Of a stretch of DNA of 64,000 nucleotides, positions 1-12,400 are shown in pieces. Numbering within the stretch: position 1 is the first letter of the stretch; every line of letters begins with the position of its first letter. This stretch comes from Apoda limacodes (lineage: Eukaryota; Arthropoda; Insecta; Lepidoptera; Limacodidae): assembly GCA_946406115.1 (NCBI GenBank), contig OX291552.1, forward strand, positions 1,674,001 to 1,738,000. Reading direction: 5' to 3'. A program made the translations under genes and the position numbers. A model generated the notes under the pieces. The model did no database searches. It was not told where the DNA came from and was given only the letters and a program-made list of their open reading frames with translations.

Positions 1-528
1 GCAAGCGACCAGAAAGCACGACTCCCAGAAGGGTAGATTGCAAGTCGCCCACCTATTTTGCCGATAAATTGGAATTTTGCTTTAGCAGTTGCTTTCTTAC
101 TGAACCTCGAGGCAGCATTTAATTTGCGTTTTAACTCAGAAATATTCGGATCCTTATTATTACGAGCCGTGGTCCAAGCCTCATACGCAATTTGCTTAAA
201 AATTTTAGCTTCTCTGCAAGACCTATTAAACCACGGTCGTTTTTGACGCCGACAGCTACTCGCAGGTTAGGAATGAAACATTCCATACCAGCGAGGATTG
301 TCTCAGTGACTGCGACTGCGCAGACTTCAGGATCTTCTGAGCTAAAGTAGAGCTGCCTCCACGGGTACGATGCATAAAATTCTCGCAATCCATCTCAGTC
401 TGCCGACTTATAGTGCCACACACGACGCCATTTAGTTGGCCTACAAGGATCGGGTTGTGTGCACGACATTTGAGTCCGAACGAGACAGTGGTCCGAGGAG
501 CCAAGAGGCGCATCCACTGAGACGGAGT
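1..528 (-). mobile_element. RTE-like LINE fragment (endonuclease to RT linker)
   Basis: This stretch is nearly identical to 39932-40455, part of the long RTE-like element further right, in the same minus orientation. It covers the end of the endonuclease and the linker before the reverse transcriptase. Small indels break the frame, and similarity stops near 528 where the other copy continues. The left part runs off the window. It is a dead, 5'-truncated copy in presumed intron or upstream sequence of mio. Confidence 0.85.
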
Positions 529-774
529 TCCTCTAAAAGTTGTGGTTGGACACAGTGACGTGGGACACGGACACGGACTTAGTGTGGTCTTGGCGGACAT
601 TTGTCGAGCTAGTTGCCCTACTAGTAGGGGCACAGGCCCCTTTCCTGGAGGCTTGGGCCATTAAGAGTCAGTCTACCGCACTTAGTAGCTATTCTCTCCT
701 TTAGCTGATTATACAGTGTTATGTTTAATTTGTTTCGAGTATTTAACGAGCCTTCTTAAATATGGAAGAAAGAA
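529..774. other. Unassigned sequence right of the RTE fragment
   Basis: No gene seen. It contains short palindromic stretches such as CCCTACTAGTAGGG near 620 and some GC-rich sequence that could belong to another repeat. Confidence 0.4.
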
Positions 775-850
775 AAGTATGCCGCCAAGCGGTCACCCAT
801 CCAAGTACTGACCACGCTCGACGTTGCTTAACTTCGCTTATCGTTTAAGA
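775..850 (-). pseudogene. 5S rRNA-derived fragment (SINE3-like)
   Basis: Read on the minus strand, this gives GAAGTTAAGCAACGTCGAGC, then GTACTTGGATGGGTGACCGC. These are the internal promoter and 3' half of eukaryotic 5S rRNA, including the box A-like GTTAAGC and box C-like GGATGGGTGACC. The 5' third of 5S is missing and the flanks are not 5S. It is therefore a 5S-derived SINE head or a 5S pseudogene, not a working rRNA gene. Confidence 0.7.
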
Positions 851-2185
851 TAGACGAATGCGACTGGGCCATGAGCTTTTCAATTCTCAGAAAATAATTA
901 ACTGTAGGTTTCTTGCATAAACTGATACTAGTTTGACGCACCCTACAATAAAGAATTATTTAAAATTAAATACCAACACGAAATCCTATGAAGGACAGTG
1001 ATAAGGTTCATACAGTTTTAAAAATGCAGGTATATACTTAAAAGAAAAGAAAATTCGTTCAAAGCGGTACTAGCTGATTAATTTCATCGAAAATATTTAA
1101 TATTTTAAAGCAGGAATTTTATTTGTACCGACTAAAACAAGAGTTTCAGCTTAAAATATCAGATTTTGAGTCAAGAATCTAACAAATTCTGTTAAAAAAT
1201 ATTATTTTCTCTAATTCAAAACAATATTATCTTATCTGAACATTTCACATTTTAAACGAAAGATATAGTTTTTAATAAGTGACGTCGCAGATATAAGAAA
1301 ACCATGATTTTGGCGCAAAAAAATTATATTAATGCAAAACTATTTTTTGTTTTAAACGAAGAAAAATAAAAAGTTGCATACAAAAATTTATTTATTCTAT
1401 ACAAGAACATTAACTGTTTTAAGGTAACTGTTTTAAATTTAAGTTTGGTTGATCTAAAACTTACATTTATTTGGTTAGAAAAAAATTTGTTCATACGAAA
1501 AGAAGTTTATCAAATTCGATTGATGAAATGAAATTTTTTCTGGGGAATAAAATTGCCTTCTGTGAACAAAATATGTCCTAAATAGTTGGATTTCTTGACT
1601 GAATGCAAATTATTTTGGTGGAATAGAACTTGGAAACTCTTTTTTTTTCCGTGTACTCCCTTAGCACAAATATCCTCTAATTTTAAGGTAAACTTGTTCC
1701 TCTTATAAGCTAGGCCCCCTAACCGACGATAAAACAGACTGACAGTCACCCCTTCCCGTCGAGACTGGCGGTCACATATGGTTGGCCAGAATTATACACT
1801 TACCTTAAGCCAAGAAAATTTTATTGTTCAATAACTAAACAAGTTTAGTAAATAATAATGAGTTAGTATTAAAAAAATTAGCTTTCCGGCCTATATCACT
1901 ATTTGTTCATATTTACTCCGTTTTTATGAGGTATCTTTTTGAACCGCCTTTAAAAAAGGAGAAGGTTCTATGTTCGACGGGTATATATTTTTTTTGGTGT
2001 ATGTAGGTACATACACGTTTTCTCGGTTAATTGTGAACAGATTTTAAAATTTCTTGTTTTATTCGAAAGATTATACTCCCCATGGAGTACTCCCCAGTGG
2101 TCCCATAGTCACCAAGTCAGGATCTGATGTTGGAATTCCAGGGAAAGCGTTAACCATTTCTTAGGCTCTTTCAAGTTATTTTTTC
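851..2185. other. AT-rich non-coding stretch
   Basis: No supported gene. It is AT-rich with frequent stops in all frames. A short palindrome GTGTATGTAGGTACATACAC lies near 1998. Presumed mio intron or upstream sequence. Confidence 0.5.
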
Positions 2186-2700
2186 AAGTTTCGAAACCGG
2201 TTTCCAAAAAAAAAAGAAAAATAATTCTACCGAAACCAGGATTCCTAATAAGAACATCAATTCTTTTTTCGAACCCAGTTACCAATTGAACCAAAAGAAT
2301 CCTGTTTCGAAACTATTTCTGACTAGAAATTCCTCAAGATAATACGATAAAGATGGTCCGTTTTTAATTAAAAAGGATTCATAGTAGTAGGTACTTTTTA
2401 ATTTTAATTTTTTGTATCAGTTTAAGTTAGAATAGATTTTAAGTTTATTAAGTTTAATTTTTTTTCATTTAACTTATTTTTTTAAAAAGTACCTGCTAAT
2501 ATGATTTATTTTTTTAATTGAAAATGGACTATATTTGTCGTTTTATATTGAGGAATTTTGAGTTTCGGAAATGGTTTCGAAACAAGATATTTTTGTTTTA
2601 ATTGGTAACTGGTTTCGAAAAAAGAAGTAATGTTTTTATTTGGAAACCGGGTTTCGGTAGAAGAAATATTTTTCTTTTTTGGAAACCAGTTTCAAAACTT
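2186..2700. repeat. Long inverted repeat (foldback/MITE-like)
   Basis: The left arm (about 2186-2400) is the imperfect reverse complement of the right arm (about 2492-2700), so the two can pair over roughly 210 bp around a loop of about 90 bp. Matching landmarks are AAACCGGTTTCC at 2195 with GGAAACCAGTTT at 2681, CAGTTACCAATTG with AATTGGTAACTGG, and AGTAGGTACTTTTTAA with TTAAAAAGTACCTGCT next to the loop. Both arms are full of TTTCGAAAC-type palindromes. No transposase is encoded and I could not define a target duplication. The structure fits a foldback or MITE element. Its transcript would form a long hairpin RNA. Confidence 0.8.
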
Positions 2701-2839
2701 GGTTTCGAAAGCGGCCGAAGGGAAATTTTTGATGCGTTGTACCCATTGTTGTTGATTGACATTGAATTGTTGACCCATTGGGCTTAGCAACGACTTCGAA
2801 CCAGCCATAATATTTAATAAGTGTGTTGACGAAGTTGTT

Positions 2840-4151
2840 GTTGTGAGTGTCCCAGACTTAATGAAATATAGTAAAATAATACCACTTTTTAAAAGTGGAA
2901 GTAAAGATGATCCTAATAATTTTAGACCTATCTCTATACTGCCTGCCTTAAGCAAAATTTTTGAAAAACTTATGTTCAATCAGATGCTTAAACATTTTAA
3001 CTTAAATGGATTACTTCATCCTGAACAGTTTGGTTTTACAAAAGGGCGTTCCACAACTGACACAGGTGTTGCCCTTATACAGCATATATTTGCTGCTTGG
3101 GAACAGTCACAAAATGCTATTGGTATCTTCTGTGATCTATCAAAGGCATTCGACTGCGTGCAACATGAAACTCTTATACGGAAACTGAGTCATTATGGTA
3201 TTGCAGATTTGGCTCTTGAGCTTATCCGCTCATATTTGAGTAGTAGAATGCAGAAGGTTCAAATCAATGAAGTAAAGGTCCTTTTCTATTTTTAATTTAC
3301 ATAAATGACTTGCCTTTCTTTGTGGAGAAGCTGTGCAAGATTGTACTATTTGCTGATGACACATATCTTTTATTTAAAGTTGACAGAAATAAAACTAATT
3401 TTGACGACGTAAGTGCACTACTTTCTCAGGTTCTTCAGTGGTTTACGGCAAATAATTTACTTCTTAATGCGAAAAAGACTAAGTGTTTAAAATTTATGAT
3501 GCCAAATGTCAGAAACATAAGTACAAAATTATCCCTAAACGGAGAAGAAATAAAACTATTAGACTCAACAGTGTTTCTAGGTATTACATTAGACAATAGG
3601 CTGCAGTGGAACCCTCACATTTCAGTTCTTGCAGGAAAACTCAGTTCAGCTGCCTATGCAGTTAGGAAAGTTAGGCAGCTGACAGATGTTGACACTGCTC
3701 GCTTGGTCTACTTTAGCTATTTCCATTCCGTCTAGTCTTATGGCATTTTACTTTGGGGTAAGGCAGCTGATATTGATACAGTCTTTATTTTGGAAAAGAG
3801 AGCAGTACGGTCAATTTATAAATTAGTACCTCGAATTTCTCTTAGGGAATTATTTAGGGAAATTGATATTTTAACTGTTCCTTGCCAATATATCTTCGCT
3901 TGTATAATGTATGTACGCCGAAATTGTCACTTATTTGCTAAAAATAGTGACCTCCACAGTGTTAATACAAGGAATAAGGATAAATTGGCTCTTTCGCAAT
4001 ACAAAGTATATTTTTCTACAATAAAATTCCAGAACATGTGGTTAATTTACCCTCAAATAAATTTAAAATATATGTCAAAGATAGTTTAATGAAAAAAAGC
4101 TATTACAAAGTTGATGAATACATAAATGTTAAAAATGCTTGGAAAAATTAG
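2840..4151 (+). mobile_element. Decayed non-LTR retrotransposon, RT region (CR1/Jockey group)
   Basis: The reverse transcriptase is recognisable from IIPLFKSGSKDDPNNFRPIS through FCDLSKAFDCVQHETLIRKL and FADDT (3349-3363) to the C-terminal SYGILLWGKAADIDT region. A final YYKVDEYINVKNAW ends near 4150. The element is 5'-truncated, with no endonuclease. Just before 3288 an internal deletion of roughly 60 bp has removed the conserved GVPQGSIL block and joins VNEVK-like sequence directly to GPFLFLIYINDLP in another frame. A stop (TAG) interrupts near 3733. It is inactive. Clade assignment is from memory of similar insect elements and is uncertain. Confidence 0.85.
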
Positions 4152-4334
4152 AACTTAATTGATTTGTATTGGGGCATTTGAAATATATTTTTTTAAATTA
4201 AAACATTGTTTATTATGTTATTACCTAGTGTAAGGCTATATTGTATTTTATATGATGTATAAAAGATTAAATAGTGAGTTTATTGCCGGTGCTTCTCGGT
4301 AGTAAAGCATTACGAACCTTCCAATCTTCTCCTC
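4152..4334. other. AT-rich sequence with LINE-tail motif
   Basis: Continues past the LINE 3' end. At 4275-4320 it carries a TTGCCGGTGCTTCTCGGTAG motif also seen at 4790, 31155 and 49585, a common lepidopteran LINE or SINE tail sequence. Confidence 0.45.
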
Positions 4335-4545
4335 TTATATTTTGTTCCTTTACTACACACATTATACCCAACTAGTACAATCGAAGTTTTATTGGAGTTG
4401 CTTGAGTGTGTCATGCTCTCTCAAAGTGTCTCTGCGGTGGTGGCGTGTGTGTCGGGTCGTTACGTTCCCTAAAACATGGTTTGGTTTGGTTTGGATGGCT
4501 CATTCATGTGTCTGCTCTTGCAAACTTCTTTGTATTCTTAGTATT
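4335..4545 (+). repeat. Dispersed repeat, copy 1 (pair with 48806-49045)
   Basis: It matches 48806-49045 closely, sharing TATTTTGTTCCTTTACTACA at the left, GAGTTGCTTGAGTGTGTCAT in the middle and TGCTCTTGCAAAC near the right end. This copy lacks about 45 bp present in the other. No coding potential was seen and the class is unknown. Confidence 0.75.
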
Positions 4546-5245
4546 TAGTCTTACTTTTTTGTTTTGTTTATCAATAATGTAAGACATTGATTATTTCTTA
4601 GTGATGAATACATAAACTGTCTTTTGTTTATATTAGATACTTTTTTATGTTGTGCTTGTACTTTATATTTCATGTTTTTTTATGTTTGTAATGGAAAGTG
4701 TACTTTTATGATAGGGCATTGGCATTTTCCAATATTTTAATTGGACGCTGTAAGAGAAAGGGAGAAAAGAAGTGCCCTTGCTGAGTTTCTTGCCGGTGAC
4801 TTGACTTGACGAACCGATGGCGTAGTGACAGTCATAAGTGCTCAATTATTGTAGCCTAAACTGAATAAATTATATTGAATTTGAATTTGAACAGATCAGT
4901 TGTAGGTAGCACATAGGTATAACAACATTTTATTTAAATTAATACTATTAGGTAATAGGTTAAGACAAGAACTGTCACGTAGTAGGTAAATTATTAGATT
5001 TATATTTATTTACTTATTAGATTTTTTAAGAATAATATCACACAATAACCTTACACAAACAATACTGAATATATTCTGTATACCCCAATTTCACACTTTA
5101 ACACTACAGATACTTCGCCATTTTCAAATAAATACAGGAATATACGTTTACGTTACAACATTCTACAAAAAAAATGAATCCTCCGTTAGTAACCAACGTC
5201 AATGTCGAATAACTAAAATCATTTATAAATTAAAATATACTGACA
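4546..5245. other. Non-coding, with a second LINE-tail fragment
   Basis: AT-rich. At 4780-4892 a TTTCTTGCCGGTGACTTGAC tail motif is followed by a short GAATTT-type repeat, typical of a LINE or SINE 3' end. The remainder before 5246 may be the 5' UTR of the next LINE. Confidence 0.45.
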
Positions 5246-8175
5246 ATGGATAGTATTTTAGAAATTACAAGGGACATCGACACTTGTATGGGTGTCGGTG
5301 CAGCATTGGCGTTGGATACTCCTGAGGATTGTAACACCTACTTGACCGATTCTTACAAATTTAGGATTTTGTCACAAAACATTCGAAGTTTAAATCGCAA
5401 TTTTGATGATTTTCTAGTATTAGTGGAAAGATTAGATATTAATTGCGACATGTTAGTCTTAACTGAGTGTTGGCTATCTAAATGTACGCAATTACCAAAG
5501 ATTCCAGATTACAATGAATTCTCAACTAAAAACACTATCAACCAAAACGATGGAGTTGTACTATACATTAAAAACAATCTAGAAGCTAAAGTTATTGAAC
5601 CAATTTGCCTAGAGTCAAACTTTCTTGCCGTAACAATAAACAATGAATGTGCCATTATTGCCATTTATAGACCACCGTCTTTCAGAAACACTGATACATT
5701 TTTATCTTGCTTAGACCAAACCTTAAATGACCTGAAAAAATACCCTAATATTATAGAAATTGGAGATATGAATATAAATATAATTGATAACGATGCTGAT
5801 GGGGAAGCCATACAATACTTAAACTTAATGGCTACCCATGGACTACCACCTACTCATTTTCTACCAACCCGTCAAAATAACTGTCTCGACCACTGCTTTG
5901 CTAAATCAAATCTCTCAATCTTAACTTTAGTATGTGGAGCAAGTATAACAGATCATAATTGCACGATAGTTTCAATGTCCTATAACCCTGGTAGGAAAAC
6001 ATCTAAGAAAACCACGTACTCAAGAACAGACTATAACAAAACATTACGTTATCTTCAAGAATATGACTGGACAGAAATATTAAATTCTAAGGATCCAAAT
6101 GTAGCTACCGAATTATAAATAAACACCATTAAAACTACGTTTGCAAAATACACCACCACATACAAAACAACTCATAGAAAACAAATCTTGAAACCATGGA
6201 TAACACCAGGCATAAAACGATGTATGAAACACAGAGACAAGCTACATCACCAATTAAAAAAAGATCCCGAAAATCCAATTCTAAAAATAACCTATATAAG
6301 ATAGAGAAACACGTGTAATAATCTGCTAAATAAACTTAAGAGCAATTATTTAAAAAAAAACTTTGATGCCAATAAAAATAATATCAAAAAGACTTGGGGA
6401 ACAATAAAGAAAATATGCGATTTTAAACAAAACTGTACTAACTCATCTGACTTACTTTCTACGCAAGAAAATAAACAAGATACTGTGAATCTTATAAACC
6501 ACTATTTCGCAAATATTGGGAAAAAGTTAGCACTTGACATTACACAAAGAAGTACAAATTCAAACTGTAGCTCTATTAGTAGTTCAAAAATTCCTGCACC
6601 ACCTTAACTCACTTGCACTTATACCAACTGACGAAAACGAGATTTTGCAGATAATCAAAAGTCTTAAAAAAACTTCATTCGTGGGTTGTGATGGCATTTC
6701 CGCAAAAGCCTTAAAAGTCTGCTCTGAAGTGTTAGTCACACCAATATCCTTCATCTGCAATTTATGCCTGTCTAGTGGAATCTTCCCAAATTCACTCAAA
6801 AAATCAATTGTAATTCCTATTTACAAGGATGGTGACAGAGGTTGTGTCACAAATTATAGACCGATATCTCTCTCATCTAATGTTTCAAAAATTTCAGAAA
6901 AAGTTATAAACATAAGGCTTAAAAATTACCTAGAAAAAAACAATCTTAACCAATACGGATTCAGGAAAAATACCTCATTTACCGATGCTGTGAAATATCT
7001 CACAGCATAAGTGGCCAAAAATTTAGACAAAGGTATTAAAACGATTGGAATATTTTTGGACTTAGCGAAAGCATTTGACACAGTCTCTGTCCCAATCCTA
7101 ATTGAAAAACTATTTAACAAAGGTGTACGTGGGCTACCATTAAAATTGCTCCATGATTACTTAACAGATAGAAAACAAATGGTAAAAATTGACAACATTC
7201 TTAGTTCTGAAGTAAACATCACCTACGGAGTTCCTCAAGGAAGTATTTTAGGGCCTACTTTATTCTTAGTCTACATAGATGATCTGTGTCGACTCCAACT
7301 ACAAGACGCCGAATTGGTCACTTTTGCAGATGACACAGTGTTACTCTTCAATGGCAAGTCATGGAACGAAGTAAGAAACAAAGCTGAGAGTGGTTTTTTG
7401 ACAGTAAGTGATACACTAAACAAAAACTTGCTTACTCTTAATATCAAGAAAACACACTTTATGACTTTTAGTATTCGCAACAATACTCAACCTGCAACTT
7501 CGTACTCTCTAAAAGTGCATACTAACAATTGTAATGGCAATCCACAATGCAGTTGTATTTCTCTTACAAAAAAAGGATCGGGTATCATTGTAGATCAAAA
7601 TTTAAATTGGAAAGAACAAATCACAGTCTTGACCCAAAGAGTGAGGAAGCTTATTTATATCTTTAGAAAACTTAGACACTACTGTGACCTACATCTACTA
7701 AAAACTATATATTTCGCATTATGCCAGTCTGTAATAATATACTGCATCACATGTTGGAGCGGTGCATCTAAAACTTTGCTGCTTAGCCTAGAAAGAGCGC
7801 AAAGAGCAGTTCTAAAAGTGATGTCCTGTAAAAGAATTTTATACCCTACTCACACATTATATTTGGAACTAAATTTTCTATCAGTCAGAAATTTATTTTT
7901 CATAAATTTATTAATACGTCAGCACAAAACTCCAGTTAATATAAATTATCGAAAGAAAAGTAAATATAAATAAAAATAAGTACAGTTTACCAATATTAAA
8001 AACATCATTTCTCCAAAGATTCTTTATTTTCCTAGGCCCTTACATTTACAATATAATTAGTAAAAAATGCAACCTGCAAAATCTAACTTACTACGATTTT
8101 CGTAAAACAGTCTCTAAATACCAGAATGGATTGAAGTACAAAGACACAGAAGATCTTATGGCTATAATTAGTTGA
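5246..8175 (+). mobile_element. Near full-length non-LTR retrotransposon ORF2 with stops and frameshifts (CR1/Daphne-like)
   Basis: An apurinic-like endonuclease comes first (LSQNIRSLNRNF, LTECWL, IYRPP, GDMNINI, ITDHN between 5366 and 5960). A linker follows, then a reverse transcriptase with NYRPISLSSNVSKISEKV, FLDLAKAFDTV, GVPQGSILGP and FADDT (7323-7337). The C-terminal SGASKTLLLSLERAQRAVLK region comes last. The reading is broken by TAA 6116-6118, TAG 6302-6304, a frameshift near 6600, TAA 7008-7010 and a frameshift near 7965. Joining frames gives one RT protein of ordinary domain order. No ORF1 is evident upstream. It is inactive but not very old. Family name is from memory. Confidence 0.88.
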
Positions 8176-8346
8176 AAGTTTATATAAAGTTTAAATGAGT
8201 GGCTAATTGAATCGAATCTTAAATATATATATATATCTAATTATGAACAGACATAATAAATTTTACTTTTACACTTTAATACATTACATTCTTTACATAA
8301 ATAGGTTCATATCAACATTCAAGGACACATACATACACATAGGCGC

Positions 8347-8405
8347 GCACACACACACATATACACCCTCACACACACATATACACCCTCACACACACAC
8401 ACACA

Positions 8406-8456
<51 letters not shown>

Positions 8457-8458
8457 AT
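8347..8458. repeat. CA microsatellite, compound
   Basis: An almost pure (CA)n tract that begins with two copies of an ACACATATACACCCTC unit and continues with long runs of CA. The histidine/threonine-rich translation here is only the repeat. Confidence 0.95.
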
Positions 8459-9215
8459 ACTCAAAAACATATACATACAAATTTTTGTTTACTGCGTGTT
8501 AGCTATTTAGTATTAGTTAGTGTTTATTTAGAATTAACATAGAATAATTATATACTATATTTATTAGTTTCACTGTAATTATACTTATTAAGTCTCACTG
8601 TACTTTTATACAATTTGTAATATTTATTATAACACTGTAATGCAACTACATGGAATTATCTTTTAATTATAAATATACTACACTGAGGCATACTGAGGCT
8701 AAAAACCAGTTTGTTGTTATCTTACGACAGGTCCAAACAAAACATTTAAAGATTTTAGACCTTGTTACTACACTAATTAAGTCTTTAATGTCGTTTTACT
8801 ATTATATGAGTGACAAATGAACCTCTGATAGCTGTTGGTCGTACCGTTGGACCGGTACCCGCTAACATATGTTATTATATTACTAACAACTAATACCTTT
8901 GAATACAAGTTAATGAGAAATTAGTACTCCGTAGCACAGTTTTGAACTAGTACGGAGTGCGAAGAATTGTTCTGCACATTGCTTAACTACTCGTATCTCC
9001 TATGTGAATTTAATAGATATTAGAACATAAATTGTAACATGTTATGCTGAATTAAATAAATATTATATTATTATAAAAATTGTGTTAATATTAATAAGTA
9101 TGTACAAATATATTGTATGTACTCATATACATTATTTTTAAACAAAACTAGACAAAAATAAAATTCTTATTTGCGTATTTTGGTCTTTTAAATTAAAAGT
9201 TTTTTTTTGGTGCAG
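8459..9215. other. AT-rich presumed mio intron
   Basis: No repeat or gene recognised. I looked for the missing N-terminal mio exon (a short WD40-start exon of about 45 codons) and could not identify one here or elsewhere upstream in the window. The stretch ends at the acceptor TTTTTTTTGGTGCAG. Confidence 0.45.
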
Positions 9216-9410
9216 TCACGCAAATATCCGGTGGTTACGGTGCGACGGTGGTTGCATCGCAAAGCGCGGCGGGCGTGCGGTGTGTAGATGTGAGCGCGCT
9301 CGCAGACCAGCCTGAACCGCTGCTGGCGCTGGGGCACACCGGCGGGCGGGTCACGCTTAGCGCGCTGCGGCAGGCGTGCGACCCGCGACACCTCGTCGGC
9401 ACGGAGTTCG
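9216..9410 (+). CDS. mio: mio exon 1 in window (WD40 blade)
   Basis: The acceptor is TTTTTTTTGGTGCAG and the donor CG|GTACAA. The first two bases complete a codon from an unseen upstream exon. The translation contains LLALGHTGGRVTLSAL and ends GTEF, matching the first propeller blade of MIOS (human AVGQANGRVVLTSL, then GKEF). It ends with one base carried over. Confidence 0.9.
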
Positions 9411-12400
9411 GTACAAACAGACATTCCAAACTAAGCTACACTGTGACTTACAACACAATACTTATTTAACTATTTAAAAATGTGTCTAACACATAATATT
9501 TTTTTTTTTTTTTTTTTAATACCTTTAAGGTGGCAAACAAGCACACGGTCCGCCTGATGGTAAGCGGTCACCGTGGCCTATGGACGCTTCCAACACCAGG
9601 GGTATAACTCGCGCGTTGCCGACCCTTCAAAAATCCAATAACTTCTTTCTTGAAGAACCCCATACTGTAGTCCTTAGAGAAAACCTTGGCAGGGAGCTCA
9701 TGCCACTACCCAAGTGTTCGCGGGAGGAAGTTTCTCTGAAACCGATCTGTACTCTAAAGTGTGAGAGTGAATTCCCTGCAGATGGCGAGCGGTGCGATGT
9801 TAGAAGTTGGTGTCTATGTACCTATCAGTTTATAACACACTTCACTTGCATGAAACCAACTTCAAACTATAATTCAGATCAGATTTTGGAAAATAAGTAA
9901 TTTTTTAACCTGTTAAGTGCATCTTTTTGAAACCGGTTGTTTTTTTGTTACAACGTTTTTAGTGCATCTTTTTTATTTTTAAAACATTTTTATTCTCTTG
10001 GGCTATTATTTGTCTGAACACGAAAATAAAAGACTTAAGCTACACTAAGTATCCTGACGTTCTAATGGATCTGCTTCCACGAATTTAGTTACTATCCTAT
10101 TTGTATAATTAAGCTGGCCAGCTTATCATACTTGCTTGATTGAACATAAAACATTCTGAACTGTTGTTTTCTAAAACTTATATTTTATTAGTCAAATAGC
10201 CTTTTTTATATTTCTCACAAATAGGATCATACGCAATTATTTTATACATTGCAGAAAATTATATGTAGAACATTTTATTTGTGATATCAAACACTGTAAT
10301 ATATGTACAATAATATAGCTTTTTAAAATAGACCACTTTTCTTAGACTAAATCTATTGTTAAAACTTATATATAAATACGGTTTACAAAACAGGTTTTAA
10401 GGTAAAAAAAAATTGTTGAAAGATGGCTGTTTTCGCCAGAAGTCGACATTGAAAATATGTGGTAAAGTTGAAAAATAAAGTTATTAAAGTTTTATTTAAC
10501 TATATATAATATATTTACAACATATTTTACCAACAATATGTTCATATTCTTACTATAAGTTACAAAATTTATACTATAAGTTAATATCTACTAGTTTTTG
10601 CCCGCGGCTTCGTCCGCCAATATTTTTATATCATTGTGTGATTCTTACGGCAACTCCTAGAATTTGACAAATTTCATGCAAATCTGTTTAGCCGTTCTGG
10701 CGTGATTCAGTAACAAACATCCATACATCCAAACCTTCGCGTTTATAATATAAGTATGGATATACTTCTACTATTTACGAGTACCTTTACACTATGTGTA
10801 CTAATGTCACTGAGTTGTATAATAGGTACCTATAGCTGAAATCTGACTAATTTTGTTTTAGAAATAATAATAATCAAAAGCAAACTGTTTTTTGTCAGCC
10901 AGTTCATAATTTTTAGTAATTTATTTCTTCCTTAAAAATTACTAGAGATTTTATTTTTAATTTAGAGAGCTGTAGCTGTAGCTGTGTGGGTCACCGGAAA
11001 ATAAGATGCACTTGTGCTTATTGTATTTATTTAGTAAATCATTGAATTACAATAAAAATAGCAGCACACAAACCTATGTATCAATTTCGTTACTCTCTCT
11101 CACCTTTTAACGTCTACATCTATTGAATACTTCCAAAATCCATCAGACACCTTGAAGATTCATATTACTGTAAATAATGTTTAATGTATTTACTTTATGA
11201 TCATTTAGTACCCCGACACGGACGGCCATGTAACTCGGTGTCATGGAGTCAGGTAGAGACCAACTTGCTGGCGGCCGGCATGGAGAAGCACCGTAGCGAC
11301 CACTGCATCTTGATCTGGGACGTCAACAAAGGCACTACATCTTCTTCCGAAATTCCAGGTAAACTACTTATTTCTCCTTGTTTTTTTATTTATTTAAGCA
11401 ATCTGTTTTTACTACTCATTGTTTTGCAACTTCAATATATAATTGAGTTACTAACTTATAAAAAGGTTTCAAAGTTTAGTATTCTGAGGCGATTGCTGTC
11501 ATCTGGTAGTGTCGACTGGACAGTTCGCTTATTTAGATGATTTAATACTCAGTTTTGATTTTATTATATTAGACAATAAAAAATAATAACACTCGCTTGA
11601 CTTACGATACCTTACACAAGGGTTGCACCGAAACAAATCCTAGGCACTTGTCATATTAGCCGCTAGTTGTCCTTCCCTGTGCACAGGCGTCAATAGGTTT
11701 TTGATTGTTAAAGTACTGGAAGTACAGGTAGCGAAGTGGAGGGCGAGGGTGAGGCGTCGGGCGCAGGCGGCGAGCGAGTGGTGCCCGTGGCGGCGCTAGG
11801 GCTCTCGGAGACTGCGCACAGCGTGGGGTGGGCGCGCTGCTCGCCGCGCACCCTGCTCGCTTCTATCAACCTCAAGTACATCAAGCTCTTCGATCTCAGA
11901 GGTCAGCCCCTTATTGTACTTTGTTAATATTATCTCATTTATGATGCTTTGTTTGCTTAACGGCCTTAACTATGAAACTACCACAGATTAAGGATTAAAT
12001 ACGAACGAAAGGCGTTTCGTGCGGTGCAGGGAGCGACCCCAACTAGCCTCAGTATTACCCTGTCTAGTTCTTGTTCAGCACCCGCGCTTAATTTGATTAG
12101 TTAAACTCCTTGTTGTGTTGCTATAGTTTGTCCATGTGGATTTTCGGTTTTAGATGTTCCGACGGGAACTTTTGAATATTCAGCCATAAAAATTAGGTAA
12201 CCCATAGTGGGGGAGCAGGATAATGGTACTGTATATCGCCGGAAATCGCTTTTTACACGAACATGATAAATTTTTATGATTTTAATCCCGAACAGCGATA
12301 ACCGATGGCTAAACCACATCATAGTTTAGGTAACGGGCGATTCATACTTAGCCACTGCAGCTAAGAAATAGTGTCTATTTAATTGCTGGCTCAAGGTCCT

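Noticed and set aside
8207..8542. 111-codon His/Thr-rich ORF
   Set aside because: Most of it is the CA microsatellite. The flanks are AT-rich and non-coding.
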